From contig JBCAYL010000004.1 in assembly GCA_038533575.1 (NCBI GenBank), forward strand, positions 124,001-188,000: a stretch of 64,000 nt of DNA, in the 5' to 3' direction. The notes beneath the pieces were generated by a model that had not been told where the DNA came from, made no database searches, and saw only the letters and a list, made by a program, of their open reading frames with translations. The stretch's first letter is position 1. Every line of letters starts with the position of its first letter. A program made the translations under genes and the position numbers. Shown one piece after another: positions 8,653 to 16,689 of this stretch. The stretch is from Pseudomonadota bacterium (GTDB taxonomy: Bacteria; Pseudomonadota; Alphaproteobacteria; Rhodobacterales; Rhodobacteraceae).

Positions 8653-9876
8653 CTAGTAGACCTCGGCCTGAACGGTATCGAGGCGCTCGAGGATTTCCAT
8701 CTTCTTGGACGGGTCCAGCATGAACTCCTGGAAGCCTTTCATGCCCTCGGAGGCCATGGCTGCCGGTGCGTCGCGGTCATAGAACTGCGCGAGGCCCGCC
8801 GCGGTGGACACCGTCTGGAAGCCTTCCTGGATGAACTTGTCATCGGACACCGTCGCCTCGGAGTTCGGCGGAAGCTGACCGATGGTCTCGTTCCACTCGG
8901 ATTGCACGTCCGCACGCGCCACGAAGGCCAAGAACTTCTTGGCATCTTCGACGTTCGTTGCGTTCGTCGGGATGAAGAACGCGTCCGCCGGTGCTTCCTC
9001 GGCACGCGCCACTTCCGGGTTGATGGACGGGAACGGCATGTAGTCGATCTGGTCGTCGGTGAGGCCAGCATCCTTCATGGCGGCCACGGCGAAGTTGCCC
9101 ATCACGTACATGCCGGCATCGCCATTCACGAACGGTGCCAGCGCATCCTGCCAGGACATGGAGGCGTGGTTCTCGACGAAGCCGCACTCGTTGATGAGCT
9201 GCTCCCAGTTCGCGAACGTCTGCACGATGCGCGGGTCCGTGTAGGCGATCTCGCCATCGGTCAGCGCGTTGTGCACGTCATAGCCGTTGGTGCGCAGGTT
9301 GATGTAGTCGAAGACGCCCGCCGCGGTCCAAAGAAACTGCGTGCCGATGGTGAAGGGGGTTACGCCCACTTCCTTCATGGCCGCGCAGCCTGCGAGCATG
9401 TCGTCCCAGCTTTCAAACTCTTCGAGACCGAGACCGTCGAAGACGTCCTTCCGGTAGTAGATGCCCCACTGGTAGTAGGAATAGGGCACACCGTAGGTGA
9501 CACCGTCGCGCGTCATCGTAGGCTCGATGGCCGCAAACGTCTCGCGGAGGCCATTCTCGTCCCAGACATCATCGACGGACTGGAAGAGGCCAGTATCCGT
9601 GAAGGGCGCCATGCGGTTGCCCGGGTACCAGGAGGTCACGTCCGGCGCGTCCGCGGTCAGGAAGTTCCGGATCGCCGTCTTGTGGGCTTCGCGATCATTG
9701 ATGTTGGTGATCACGTTGATGTCGGGGTTCTCTTCGGCGAACTGCGCGATGGCGGCCTCGAACGCGGCCTTGGGCGCCGGGTTCAGGTCATCGAAGTTGA
9801 TCACGAGATCGCGCTGCTGTGCCACAGCGGGCACCGCGATGGCGATCGCCATCACGGAGGTGAGAATGGAACGCAT
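8653..9876 (-). CDS. Sugar ABC importer solute-binding protein (family 1)
   Basis: A 407-residue periplasmic binding protein of the maltose-type family 1. It has a signal peptide of about 19 residues ending AVA, and the mature part opens QRDLVINFDDLNP. Segments FNDREAHKTAIRNF-like at 60-75 and WNETIGQLPPNSEA near the C-terminus are typical of the family. The ATG at 9874-9876 follows a strong GGAGG ribosome site. It is the first gene of the leftward galactoside operon, behind a promoter and a palindrome shared with the divergent IclR gene. Specificity for galactosides is inferred. Confidence 0.93.
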   Translation of the reverse strand: MRSILTSVMAIAIAVPAVAQQRDLVINFDDLNPAPKAAFEAAIAQFAEENPDINVITNINDREAHKTAIRNFLTADAPDVTSWYPGNRMAPFTDTGLFQSVDDVWDENGLRETFAAIEPTMTRDGVTYGVPYSYYQWGIYYRKDVFDGLGLEEFESWDDMLAGCAAMKEVGVTPFTIGTQFLWTAAGVFDYINLRTNGYDVHNALTDGEIAYTDPRIVQTFANWEQLINECGFVENHASMSWQDALAPFVNGDAGMYVMGNFAVAAMKDAGLTDDQIDYMPFPSINPEVARAEEAPADAFFIPTNATNVEDAKKFLAFVARADVQSEWNETIGQLPPNSEATVSDDKFIQEGFQTVSTAAGLAQFYDRDAPAAMASEGMKGFQEFMLDPSKKMEILERLDTVQAEVY

Positions 9877-9935
9877 GTTTTCCTCCCTATGCTTCCACGA
9901 AACCTGGCCTGTGAATTTCCATCGCGTCTCGCGAG

Positions 9936-9954
9936 GGTTTCACTATTTGAAACC
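9936..9954. promoter_or_regulatory. Candidate IclR operator palindrome
   Basis: A 19-bp inverted repeat, GGTTTCA-N5-TGAAACC, lies in the divergent region between the binding protein (start 9876) and the IclR gene (start 10066). Two TTGAAA hexamers, at 9947-9952 and 9967-9972, are spaced exactly two helical turns apart. The palindrome falls just downstream of the predicted leftward promoter, where a bound repressor would block elongation. Assignment to the adjacent IclR protein is inference. Confidence 0.5.
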
Positions 9955-9974
9955 AAGTTTTATATGTTGAAATG

Positions 9975-10002
9975 ATAATCTCGACTCGCCTAGGCTTGTC
10001 AA
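9975..10002 (-). promoter_or_regulatory. Predicted sigma-70 promoter of the galactoside operon
   Basis: On the minus strand a perfect -35 TTGACA (9997-10002) is followed after 16 bp by GATTAT (9975-9980) as a partial -10. It reads toward the binding-protein gene, leaving a leader of roughly 90 nt that carries the candidate operator. Confidence 0.4.
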
Positions 10003-10065
10003 CTGTAGAGGTTGGTCACTCCAAAAGCCCCGAGACAGGGGCAGGGCCGTACCTCGGGAGGACAG

Positions 10066-10869
10066 ATGAAAGACGCACACACCAGCACCGTGGGTGGTGC
10101 GGGCACCGTGGGCAAGGCCCTCGAGGTGCTCGACCAGGTCGCCAGCTTCGGCCGCCCCGTGCGCTTTGGAGAGTTGCTCTCCGCGTCTCGCTTCCCGAAG
10201 GCCACGCTCTACCGCTTCGTGCAGACGCTCACACAGGAAGGCATGCTGACCTTCGACGGGGAGCGCCAGACCTACGCCATGGGCGTTCGCCTCGTGCGGC
10301 TCGCCCACGCGGCTTGGGCCCAGTCTTCCCTCGCGCCTGTCGCGCGCCGTCATCTCGAGCGCCTTTCCCAGACGGTAGGAGAGACCATCCACCTCGCGCA
10401 GCTCGATCACGCCTCGGTGCTCTACGTCGACAAGGTGAGCGCGCACGAGCCTTTGCCCATGTTCTCGCAGGCAGGGAAGGTCGGGCCGGCCTATTGCACC
10501 GGCGTCGGCAAGGTGATGCTCGCCTTTCTCCCCGAAGAGCAACTGGCGCGGGTGATTGCCCAGCAGAGCTTCCATCGGTTCACGGAGCACACGCTCGCCT
10601 CGGAATTTGCCTTGCGGGAGGAGATCACGGAGATCCGGTCCCGCGGCTACGGCTTTGACCGGGAGGAGCATGAGCCGGGCATCATTTGCCTCGCCATGCC
10701 CATCCTCACCGTTCACGGACGCATGCTCGGCGCGCTTTCGGTGACCTCCTCCACGGCCCGCACAGATCTCTCAGCGCTCGAGCGCCATGCGCCCGCGTTG
10801 CGCGAGGCCGCACAAGCCATCGCCGAAGACGCCGCGCAGTGGCGCTTCCCCGAGCCCCAGTCCACCTAA
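10066..10869 (+). CDS. IclR-family transcriptional regulator
   Basis: A 267-residue regulator with an N-terminal winged helix-turn-helix (about residues 20-80, containing SRFPKATLYRFVQTLTQEGML) and a C-terminal ligand-binding IclR domain (YCTGVGKVMLA, RGYGFDREEHEPGIICLAMPI). The ATG at 10066 has a good CGGGAGG site; an upstream in-frame TTG at 10012 lacks one. The gene diverges from the galactoside operon and is followed after 26 bp by the importer ATPase. It is the obvious local regulator, probably sensing a sugar acid or lactone intermediate, as IclR proteins often do. Confidence 0.9.
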   Translation: MKDAHTSTVGGAGTVGKALEVLDQVASFGRPVRFGELLSASRFPKATLYRFVQTLTQEGMLTFDGERQTYAMGVRLVRLAHAAWAQSSLAPVARRHLERLSQTVGETIHLAQLDHASVLYVDKVSAHEPLPMFSQAGKVGPAYCTGVGKVMLAFLPEEQLARVIAQQSFHRFTEHTLASEFALREEITEIRSRGYGFDREEHEPGIICLAMPILTVHGRMLGALSVTSSTARTDLSALERHAPALREAAQAIAEDAAQWRFPEPQST

Positions 10870-10895
10870 CCGGAATTCACAGCAGCGAGGCCAAT

Positions 10896-11954
10896 ATGAC
10901 AGGTGTCACCCTCAACCAGGTCATCAAGCGCTACGGCGAGGTGCAGGTCATCCACGGCGTGGACCTCGACATCGCCGACGGCGAATTCTGCGTCTTCGTG
11001 GGGCCGTCCGGCTGCGGTAAGTCCACGCTCCTGCGCATGGTGGCGGGGCTGGAAGAGACGAGCGAAGGTCAGATCAATATCGGCAAGCGCGACGTCACCC
11101 ATCTCGATCCGGCAGAACGGGGCGTGGCCATGGTCTTCCAGACCTATGCGCTCTACCCGCACATGACTGTCGAGGAGAACATGGGGTTCGGGCTCAAGAT
11201 GAACGGGGTGGAAAAGGGCGCTATCGCCGAAAAGGTCAATGGCGCGTCGAAAATCCTGCGTCTTGACGAGTACCTCAAGCGGAAGCCGGCGGCCCTTTCA
11301 GGCGGTCAGCGGCAGCGGGTGGCCATCGGACGCGCCATCGTGCGAGGGCCGGAGGTGTTCCTCTTCGACGAGCCGCTCTCGAACCTCGACGCCGAACTGC
11401 GCGTGGAGATGCGGGTGGAGATCGCGCGACTCCATTCTGAGATCGGCGCGACGATGATCTACGTGACCCACGACCAGGTGGAGGCCATGACGCTGGCGGA
11501 CAAGATCGTGGTGCTGCGTGCGGGTGTCATCGAGCAGGTGGGCGCGCCCATGGATCTCTACCGCGACCCGGACAACAAGTTCGTGGCAGGCTTCATCGGC
11601 TCGCCCTCCATGAATTTCGTGGAAGGCACTGTCGCGGGCGGCAAGATCGCCGTTCCCTCGCTCAAGGCCGATGCGGCGCTCAACGTGAGCCTTCCCTCGG
11701 AGGGGAGTGCGGTGCATCTCGGGCTGCGCCCTGAGCACATCACGATCGAGCGCGGAGGGTCGACGCACAAGGTGGACCTCACCGAGGCGCTGGGCGGTGT
11801 TTCCTATGCCTATCTCGTGGCAGAGAACGGCGAGCGCCTCATCGTGGAAGAGCGGGGCGAGGACCGCGTGAAGGCGGGGCAGACGGTGGGCGTGTCCTAC
11901 GATGCCAGCCAAGCGCGCCTTTTCGATGCAAACACGGAGCAGCGTATCCGCTAG
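10896..11954 (+). CDS. Sugar ABC importer ATPase, MalK/UgpC type
   Basis: A 352-residue CUT1 ATPase. Walker A GPSGCGKST begins at residue 36, then the Q-loop FQTYALYPHM, the signature LSGGQRQR, Walker B VFLFDEPLSNLD, the switch histidine in VTHDQ, and a C-terminal regulatory OB-type domain with GLRPEHI. The ATG at 10896 follows AGCGAGG. A longer in-frame reading would overlap the IclR gene in another frame and is not real. It forms a two-gene unit with iclR and very probably energises the divergent galactoside importer, which has no ATPase of its own. Confidence 0.93.
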   Translation: MTGVTLNQVIKRYGEVQVIHGVDLDIADGEFCVFVGPSGCGKSTLLRMVAGLEETSEGQINIGKRDVTHLDPAERGVAMVFQTYALYPHMTVEENMGFGLKMNGVEKGAIAEKVNGASKILRLDEYLKRKPAALSGGQRQRVAIGRAIVRGPEVFLFDEPLSNLDAELRVEMRVEIARLHSEIGATMIYVTHDQVEAMTLADKIVVLRAGVIEQVGAPMDLYRDPDNKFVAGFIGSPSMNFVEGTVAGGKIAVPSLKADAALNVSLPSEGSAVHLGLRPEHITIERGGSTHKVDLTEALGGVSYAYLVAENGERLIVEERGEDRVKAGQTVGVSYDASQARLFDANTEQRIR

Positions 11955-11968
11955 GCGCCCGCGTGACG

Positions 11969-11993
11969 TCGAAGCCGCCTGAACGCGCTTCGA
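11969..11993. terminator. Hairpin between convergent genes
   Basis: Perfect 7-bp arms TCGAAGC (11969-11975) and GCTTCGA (11987-11993) enclose an 11-nt loop between the ATPase (stop 11954) and the convergent SnoaL-like gene (stop 12022). No T-run follows on either strand, so it is at most a weak or Rho-assisted transcript end. Confidence 0.3.
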
Positions 11994-12021
11994 AAGGCCC
12001 TAATGAGGCCCTTATCCGCGC

Positions 12022-13017
12022 TCAGTGGAGCGCGTTGGCCTCGGCTACGATGTCCCGGTCGGCCTGAAGAAAGAGGTCTATCAGATCGATGAAGACCCAG
12101 TTCTCCATGAGCTTCGCCCCCGCCACGCGGTAAAAATCCATCACGCGCATGGTCACAGGCCCGCCCGTGGCTTTAACGCCGAGGTAGTCCTGTGCAAACG
12201 TGGCGTGAATGGATGGCCAGCCGCCCATGACCGCGAAGGGCCCGTCACCGAAGCGGCAAAAGTGATTGCCGCCCTTTCGATCCGGGAAGGCCGTGAGAAA
12301 GGGCGCGCGGTGGTCCTGTACGAACCCTTCCCAGCGCGTGTTCGAACCGATCCCACCCGGGCCGTACCACATCATGTTGTCTGCCCAGACGCCGTCGGGC
12401 CCGGTTTGCCCGACCGAGTTCCACGTGCCGGGTGTGTAGGAGCCGAGCGTCGCCATCATCCGGTCCACGAGGTCGAAGGCGTCGGTCTGCGCGGGAGGCG
12501 GGCAGAGCCCGTCCTGCGTCGCAGGTGCGGGGAAGGTGATCTCGTCCCCGATGGAGCCGAGCGGCATGCGTCTCGCTTGGACCATGACGTCGATGAGGTC
12601 GAATATCACCTTCGCTTCGAGGATCTTTCCGGCATCGTCGAGGCGGTAGAATTCGCCCGAACGCAGGAAGATCATCGAGCCGGACGGCTTGATCCCGAAG
12701 AGCGGGGCAGTGAACGTGCCGACATAATGCGTGATGGTCGCGACCCAGCGCCCCTCTTCATGGAGCCGGTTCTTTCCCCCCACGAAGATGATATCCCGCC
12801 GCTCGACGTCGGAGAGCCCGGCCCTGAGCGGGGAAAAGAAGCCATCGATCACGGCCTGCGGTCCGACCAACCGATTCACGGGCTGCGCGGCGTCCCATAC
12901 GCAGTCCGCACTGATATGGCGGTCTGCAGCCGAGGGATCGGCCAGAAGCTCCGCCAAAACGCGCCGGAAATCTTGGCGAAAATCGGTGCTCGCACCGCTG
13001 GTTTTTGAATCAAGCAT
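12022..13017 (-). CDS. Two-domain SnoaL/NTF2-like protein
   Basis: A 331-residue protein made of two NTF2-like (SnoaL polyketide-cyclase type) cone-barrel domains, about residues 10-155 and 175-325. Repeated features are AVIDGFFSPLRAG / GFVQDHRAPFLTAF and EFYRLDDAGKILEAKVIFDLIDV / MDFYRVAGAKLMENWVFIDLIDL. The second domain is clearly homologous to the single-domain protein at 19163-19690. Members are cyclases, isomerases, hydrolases or binding proteins, so the reaction is unknown. It is transcribed divergently from the second sugar importer across a 135-bp region full of palindromes, so it probably belongs to that module. The ATG at 13015-13017 starts MLDSKTSG. The frame stays open upstream, but there it runs antisense to the next gene. 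Confidence 0.85.
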   Translation of the reverse strand: MLDSKTSGASTDFRQDFRRVLAELLADPSAADRHISADCVWDAAQPVNRLVGPQAVIDGFFSPLRAGLSDVERRDIIFVGGKNRLHEEGRWVATITHYVGTFTAPLFGIKPSGSMIFLRSGEFYRLDDAGKILEAKVIFDLIDVMVQARRMPLGSIGDEITFPAPATQDGLCPPPAQTDAFDLVDRMMATLGSYTPGTWNSVGQTGPDGVWADNMMWYGPGGIGSNTRWEGFVQDHRAPFLTAFPDRKGGNHFCRFGDGPFAVMGGWPSIHATFAQDYLGVKATGGPVTMRVMDFYRVAGAKLMENWVFIDLIDLFLQADRDIVAEANALH

Positions 13018-13049
13018 CTGATTAGCTGTAGCTCGGAGGGAAAAGGGTT

Positions 13050-13101
13050 GGCAATTGCCGCTTTGAGCGGTTAGCGTTTTTTGCATACCATTGCAAAATG
13101 G
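13050..13101. promoter_or_regulatory. Cluster of palindromes, candidate operators of the second importer module
   Basis: The divergent intergenic region holds four inverted repeats: GGCAATTGCC (13050-13059), CCGCT-TTG-AGCGG (13058-13070), TTTTGCA-N6-TGCAAAA (13079-13098) and CCATT-GCAA-AATGG (13088-13101). The last two overlap. No regulator gene is adjacent, so the binding protein would be encoded elsewhere. LacI- or GntR-type sites are possible but not proven. Confidence 0.45.
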
Positions 13102-13152
13102 TCGCGGGAGTTGGGAGGCTCGCGCGGAAACCTCGGGGAGACGAAACGGCAA

Positions 13153-14202
13153 ATGGCTGAAATCAGGCTGGAAAACGTGTCGAAGCGATGGGGCTCCTTC
13201 GTGGGCGTACAGGATTTCGATCTGACAATCGCGGACCAGGAGTTCCTCGTGCTGCTTGGCCCCTCGGGCTGCGGCAAAACGACCACGATGCGCATGATCG
13301 CAGGTCTCGAGGATCCGTCGGGCGGGGACATCATGATCGACGGCAAGCGCGTCAACGATCTTGAGCCCAAGGACCGTGACATTTCCATGGTATTCCAGTC
13401 CTACGGTCTTTATCCCAACATGAACGTCTACGAGAACATCCGCTTCCCCTTGAAGGTGCGGAAGGTCCCGCAGGGCGAACATGACGAGCGCGTCATGCGC
13501 GCTTCGGCTATGGTGGAGCTCGATGACTTTCTCCACCGGAAGCCAGCCGCTCTTTCGGGTGGACAAAGGCAGAGGGTCGCGCTCGCGCGTGCGATCGTGC
13601 GCGAGCCCAACGTCTTCCTCATGGACGAGCCCCTTTCCAATCTCGATGCCAAGCTTCGCGTATCCACGCGCGCCCAGATCAAGAACCTGAGCCACGAGCT
13701 GAAGGTGACGACGATCTACGTCACCCATGACCAGATCGAAGCAATGACGCTCGCTGACCGCGTGGTCGTGATGAACAAGGGCGTCGTTCAGCAAGTGGGC
13801 ACCCCGACGGAGATCTACGACAATCCGGCCAACACTTTTGTGGCGAGCTTCATCGGCAATCCGGCCATGAACCTCGTCGATGGCACGCTCAAGGGCGGCA
13901 CGTTCGAAGCGAAGGGGATCAGTATCCCCGGGTTCAGTGGCCCCGATGGCCCGGTGACGCTCGGCTTCCGCGCCGAGGATGCGGAGGTGGTCGACAGCGG
14001 CGGGCAGCTCAACAGTCCGGTATACTCCATGGAGTTGCTTGGCGACGCGACGATGGTCAGCGTGCGCAGTGCCGGGGCACTTCTGAGCGTCAAGGCGCTC
14101 AAGGACTATCGCACCGAGATCGGTGCGCCCGTGAGCGTGTCCATCCCGGCGAGCATTTGTCACCTTTTCAGCGCCCAGGATGGCGCGAGGATCGGGAGCT
14201 GA
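13153..14202 (+). CDS. Sugar ABC importer ATPase, second module
   Basis: A 349-residue MalK/UgpC-type ATPase. Walker A GPSGCGKTT begins at residue 36, then FQSYGLYPNM, LSGGQRQRVALARA, VFLMDEPLSNLD, VTHDQIEAMT and a C-terminal regulatory domain. The ATG at 13153 starts MAEIRLENVSK; upstream codons in the same frame lie in the palindromic control region. It is the first gene of the rightward operon ATPase, binding protein, two permeases, GMC oxidoreductase, SnoaL-like protein. The substrate is unknown. Confidence 0.92.
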   Translation: MAEIRLENVSKRWGSFVGVQDFDLTIADQEFLVLLGPSGCGKTTTMRMIAGLEDPSGGDIMIDGKRVNDLEPKDRDISMVFQSYGLYPNMNVYENIRFPLKVRKVPQGEHDERVMRASAMVELDDFLHRKPAALSGGQRQRVALARAIVREPNVFLMDEPLSNLDAKLRVSTRAQIKNLSHELKVTTIYVTHDQIEAMTLADRVVVMNKGVVQQVGTPTEIYDNPANTFVASFIGNPAMNLVDGTLKGGTFEAKGISIPGFSGPDGPVTLGFRAEDAEVVDSGGQLNSPVYSMELLGDATMVSVRSAGALLSVKALKDYRTEIGAPVSVSIPASICHLFSAQDGARIGS

Positions 14203-14305
14203 AACGCTTCTGGAACCGGTGTGCCGCGCCCTGGGGTGCGGTAGCCAAAGCCGGAGCCTGTGCGGGAGGCGCAGCTCCACTCAAAATGGAAACAGGGAGA
14301 AGAAG

Positions 14306-15550
14306 ATGTTTCTGAAAAAGTTTGCAGCCGTGAGCGCCGTGGCGCTCATGGGCACGACTGCGATGGCCGGGGGCCACGCGGCCTGCCCGACGGAAGGTCG
14401 TGTGTCGATCGTGGGCAACGAGTTCCCGGCGATCCAGACCGTGGGTGCCGGTGCAATGGCATGCGCCGGTGACAGCGTGGAAGTCTCCACCAACCTCACC
14501 GCCGATCACCAGACGATCAACGTGCCCGGCATGCAGGGCAACCCGGCTGAATACACGTCCGCGATCATCGCGAACTCGTCCATCGTCGCCCTGATGAACG
14601 AGGATGTCATCCGTCCGCTCGACGATCTCGTGGCCGAGCACGGTGATGGCCTCCAGCCGAACCAGCTGATCACGATCAACGGTCAGGTGATGGCGGTGGC
14701 CTTCATGGCGAATGCCCAGCACCTCGTTTATCGCGCCGACGTGCTCGAAGAGGTGGGCCTCGAGCCGCCGACCACCTACGAGGAGATGCTCGCCGCAGCA
14801 GAAGCGATCCGCGCAGCTGGTATCATGGAAAACCCCGTTGGTGGCGCCTACGCGGCGGGATGGAACCTCGCGCAGGAATTCAACAACATGTTCCTCGGCT
14901 ACGGTGGCTCCCACTTCAAGCCCGGAACGGCCGAGCCCAACATCAACAACGAAGCCGGCGTGAACGCGCTCAACATGATGAAGGCGCTGTCGGAGTACAT
15001 GAACCCCGACTTCCTCACGCATGACTCGAACGCGACCAATGCCGAGTACCGCGCCGGCAACACTGCGCTCATGAACATGTGGGGCTCCCGCGCCGCCACG
15101 CTCGTGACCGCCGAAGGTGTCCCGCAGGAAGTGATCGACGGCTTCGCCATCGCGGGCCCGATGACCGTGGGCGGCGGCGACACGCCGGCGACGACGCTGT
15201 GGTGGGACGGCTTTACCGTGGCCAAGAACATCTCTGACGAGGATGCCGTGGCGACCTTCAAGGCGCTCAAGAACGCCATCGACCCGTCGATCCTGACGGG
15301 CGACGTGCCCACGCAGGCCGTGTGGCTCATCGACGGCTACGAGCCCACCGAGGCGGCCGTGGGCGTGTTCGCGGCGGCCAATGCGGGCTCCGTGCCTTAC
15401 CCGATGCTCCCCTTCATGGGCCTGATGCATACCGCGCTCGGTAACGAGCTTGCGGACTTCATGCAGGGCAACGAGAGCGCCGAGCAAGCGCTGGCGGACG
15501 TCGAAGCAGCCTACACCGCTGCCGCGCGCGAGCAGGGCTTCCTGAACTAA
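14306..15550 (+). CDS. Sugar-type ABC importer solute-binding protein, second module
   Basis: A 414-residue family-1 periplasmic binding protein. It has a signal peptide of about 21 residues (KKFAAVSAVALMGTTAMA). Family features include HQTINVPGMQ, PTTYEEMLAAAEAI and MNMWGSRAATL. Two cysteines near the mature N-terminus (GHAACPTE and AMACAGD) could form a disulfide. The ATG at 14306 follows a purine-rich AGGGAGAAGAAG. It is separated from the permease by 109 bp with a strong hairpin. The ligand is probably a polyol, sugar or glycoside oxidisable by the GMC enzyme, but I cannot name it. Confidence 0.92.
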   Translation: MFLKKFAAVSAVALMGTTAMAGGHAACPTEGRVSIVGNEFPAIQTVGAGAMACAGDSVEVSTNLTADHQTINVPGMQGNPAEYTSAIIANSSIVALMNEDVIRPLDDLVAEHGDGLQPNQLITINGQVMAVAFMANAQHLVYRADVLEEVGLEPPTTYEEMLAAAEAIRAAGIMENPVGGAYAAGWNLAQEFNNMFLGYGGSHFKPGTAEPNINNEAGVNALNMMKALSEYMNPDFLTHDSNATNAEYRAGNTALMNMWGSRAATLVTAEGVPQEVIDGFAIAGPMTVGGGDTPATTLWWDGFTVAKNISDEDAVATFKALKNAIDPSILTGDVPTQAVWLIDGYEPTEAAVGVFAAANAGSVPYPMLPFMGLMHTALGNELADFMQGNESAEQALADVEAAYTAAAREQGFLN

Positions 15551-15560
15551 AAATTCAGGG

Positions 15561-15586
15561 CGGGGCCGGTCAAAGGACCGGCCCCG
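15561..15586. repeat. Strong GC hairpin after the second binding-protein gene
   Basis: Perfect 11-bp arms CGGGGCCGGTC (15561-15571) and GACCGGCCCCG (15576-15586) enclose the loop AAAG. The stem starts 11 bp after the binding-protein stop and has no U-tract behind it. A transcript-stabilising or processing stem-loop is more likely than a terminator. Confidence 0.7.
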
Positions 15587-15596
15587 TCCCACCCAA

Positions 15597-15622
15597 GGGG
15601 CCGTGGCCCCGACCCGTTTTTT
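15597..15622 (+). terminator. Possible weak terminator or attenuator before the permease
   Basis: GGGGC-CGTG-GCCCC (15598-15609 region) is followed by a run of six T at 15617-15622. The stem is short and the T-run starts several bases after it, so partial termination inside the operon is the most one can propose. Confidence 0.35.
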
Positions 15623-15659
15623 CAAGGCGCGCTGAGCGCCAACACGAGGAAGGGCACAG

Positions 15660-16688
15660 ATGAAACACCGCACATTCATTTGGTTCTTCATGCCGACGGC
15701 CGCGGCGATGCTCCTCTTCATCGCGTTTCCGATCGTTTCCGTCGTCACCCAGTCGTTCTTCACGCCCCACGAAGCCGTGCTGATCGAGGTCGAGAATTGC
15801 GGCCCGTTCGGATGCACCACCGAGACGTCGATCGATCAGGAAGCAACGCAGGCCATACGCGATGCTGCCCCGCTCGGGCGTTTCGTCGGCTTCGATATCT
15901 ATAGCGACCGTGGTCACCTCGCGTTCGGTGAATTGAGCGATGCCTGGCGTAGCTCAGCCGATTTTGGAGGGTTCGTGGACCGCGTTATGAACCTGCCGTT
16001 CTATGGCGCGCTGGCCTTTACACTCACCTACACGTTCATCTGCACCCCATTTCTCATAGCGCTGGGCTTCGCCATTGCCGTGGCCGTGAACTCGCTTCAC
16101 CGGCGACTGAAGGGGCTGATGATCTTTTTCTCGCTCCTTCCCATGATCGTGACCCCGCTCATCGGTGCTTTGGTCCTGTCCTGGATGGTGGATAGCCGAG
16201 GGATCCTTGGGAACTTCCTCTCGTGGCTCGTGAGCGATCCGGACCTGTCCGTGAAGGCGTCCACCCCGCTCATGTGGATCTGCCTTATCGTCTACGGCAT
16301 CTGGTCGTCGGCGCCCTTTGCCTTCGTCGTTTTCTACGCGGGTCTGCAGACCGTGCCGCAGGACACGCTGGAGAGTGCGCAGATCGACGGGGCCACGCGC
16401 TGGCAACAGATCCGCTTCGTGATCATCCCGCACCTCGCGCCGCTGGTGACCTTCGTGGCGCTCATTCAGCTCATGGATAACTTCCGCGTGCTCGAGCCGA
16501 TCCTAGGCTTCCAGGCGCAGGCCCACGCGCAATCGCTGTCCACCTTTATCCTGAGCGATCTCAGTGGGGAGACGCGGCAGCTCAGCTCCGCCGCGACGAC
16601 CTCTGTCCTCACGATCATCGGGATCGCGATCCTTCTGACACCCGTCCTGATCCGCACCTGGCGGGACTTCAACGCAAAGAGCCACTGA
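15660..16688 (+). CDS. Sugar ABC importer permease 1, second module
   Basis: A 342-residue MalF-type CUT1 permease. The first membrane segment is at about residues 8-30, followed by a periplasmic loop of roughly 85 residues (containing a CGPFGC pair) before the next segment, and five more segments. The EAA loop is ESAQIDGATRWQQIRFVIIP. The ATG at 15660 follows GGAAGGGCAC. The large loop between the first two segments is unusual for a 340-residue permease but occurs in CUT1 proteins. It is followed after 1 bp by the second permease. Confidence 0.92.
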   Translation: MKHRTFIWFFMPTAAAMLLFIAFPIVSVVTQSFFTPHEAVLIEVENCGPFGCTTETSIDQEATQAIRDAAPLGRFVGFDIYSDRGHLAFGELSDAWRSSADFGGFVDRVMNLPFYGALAFTLTYTFICTPFLIALGFAIAVAVNSLHRRLKGLMIFFSLLPMIVTPLIGALVLSWMVDSRGILGNFLSWLVSDPDLSVKASTPLMWICLIVYGIWSSAPFAFVVFYAGLQTVPQDTLESAQIDGATRWQQIRFVIIPHLAPLVTFVALIQLMDNFRVLEPILGFQAQAHAQSLSTFILSDLSGETRQLSSAATTSVLTIIGIAILLTPVLIRTWRDFNAKSH

Positions 16689-16689
16689 G

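Noticed and set aside
13018-14280. A long minus-strand frame continuing upstream of the SnoaL-like gene to about 14280
   Set aside because: It is antisense to a clear ABC ATPase gene, is rich in arginine and histidine and has no family resemblance. Only the part from 13017 downward is a real protein.
14168-15820. A 550-codon open frame on the minus strand over the binding-protein gene
   Set aside because: A GC-driven phantom antisense to a recognisable binding protein; low-complexity histidine/arginine-rich translation.
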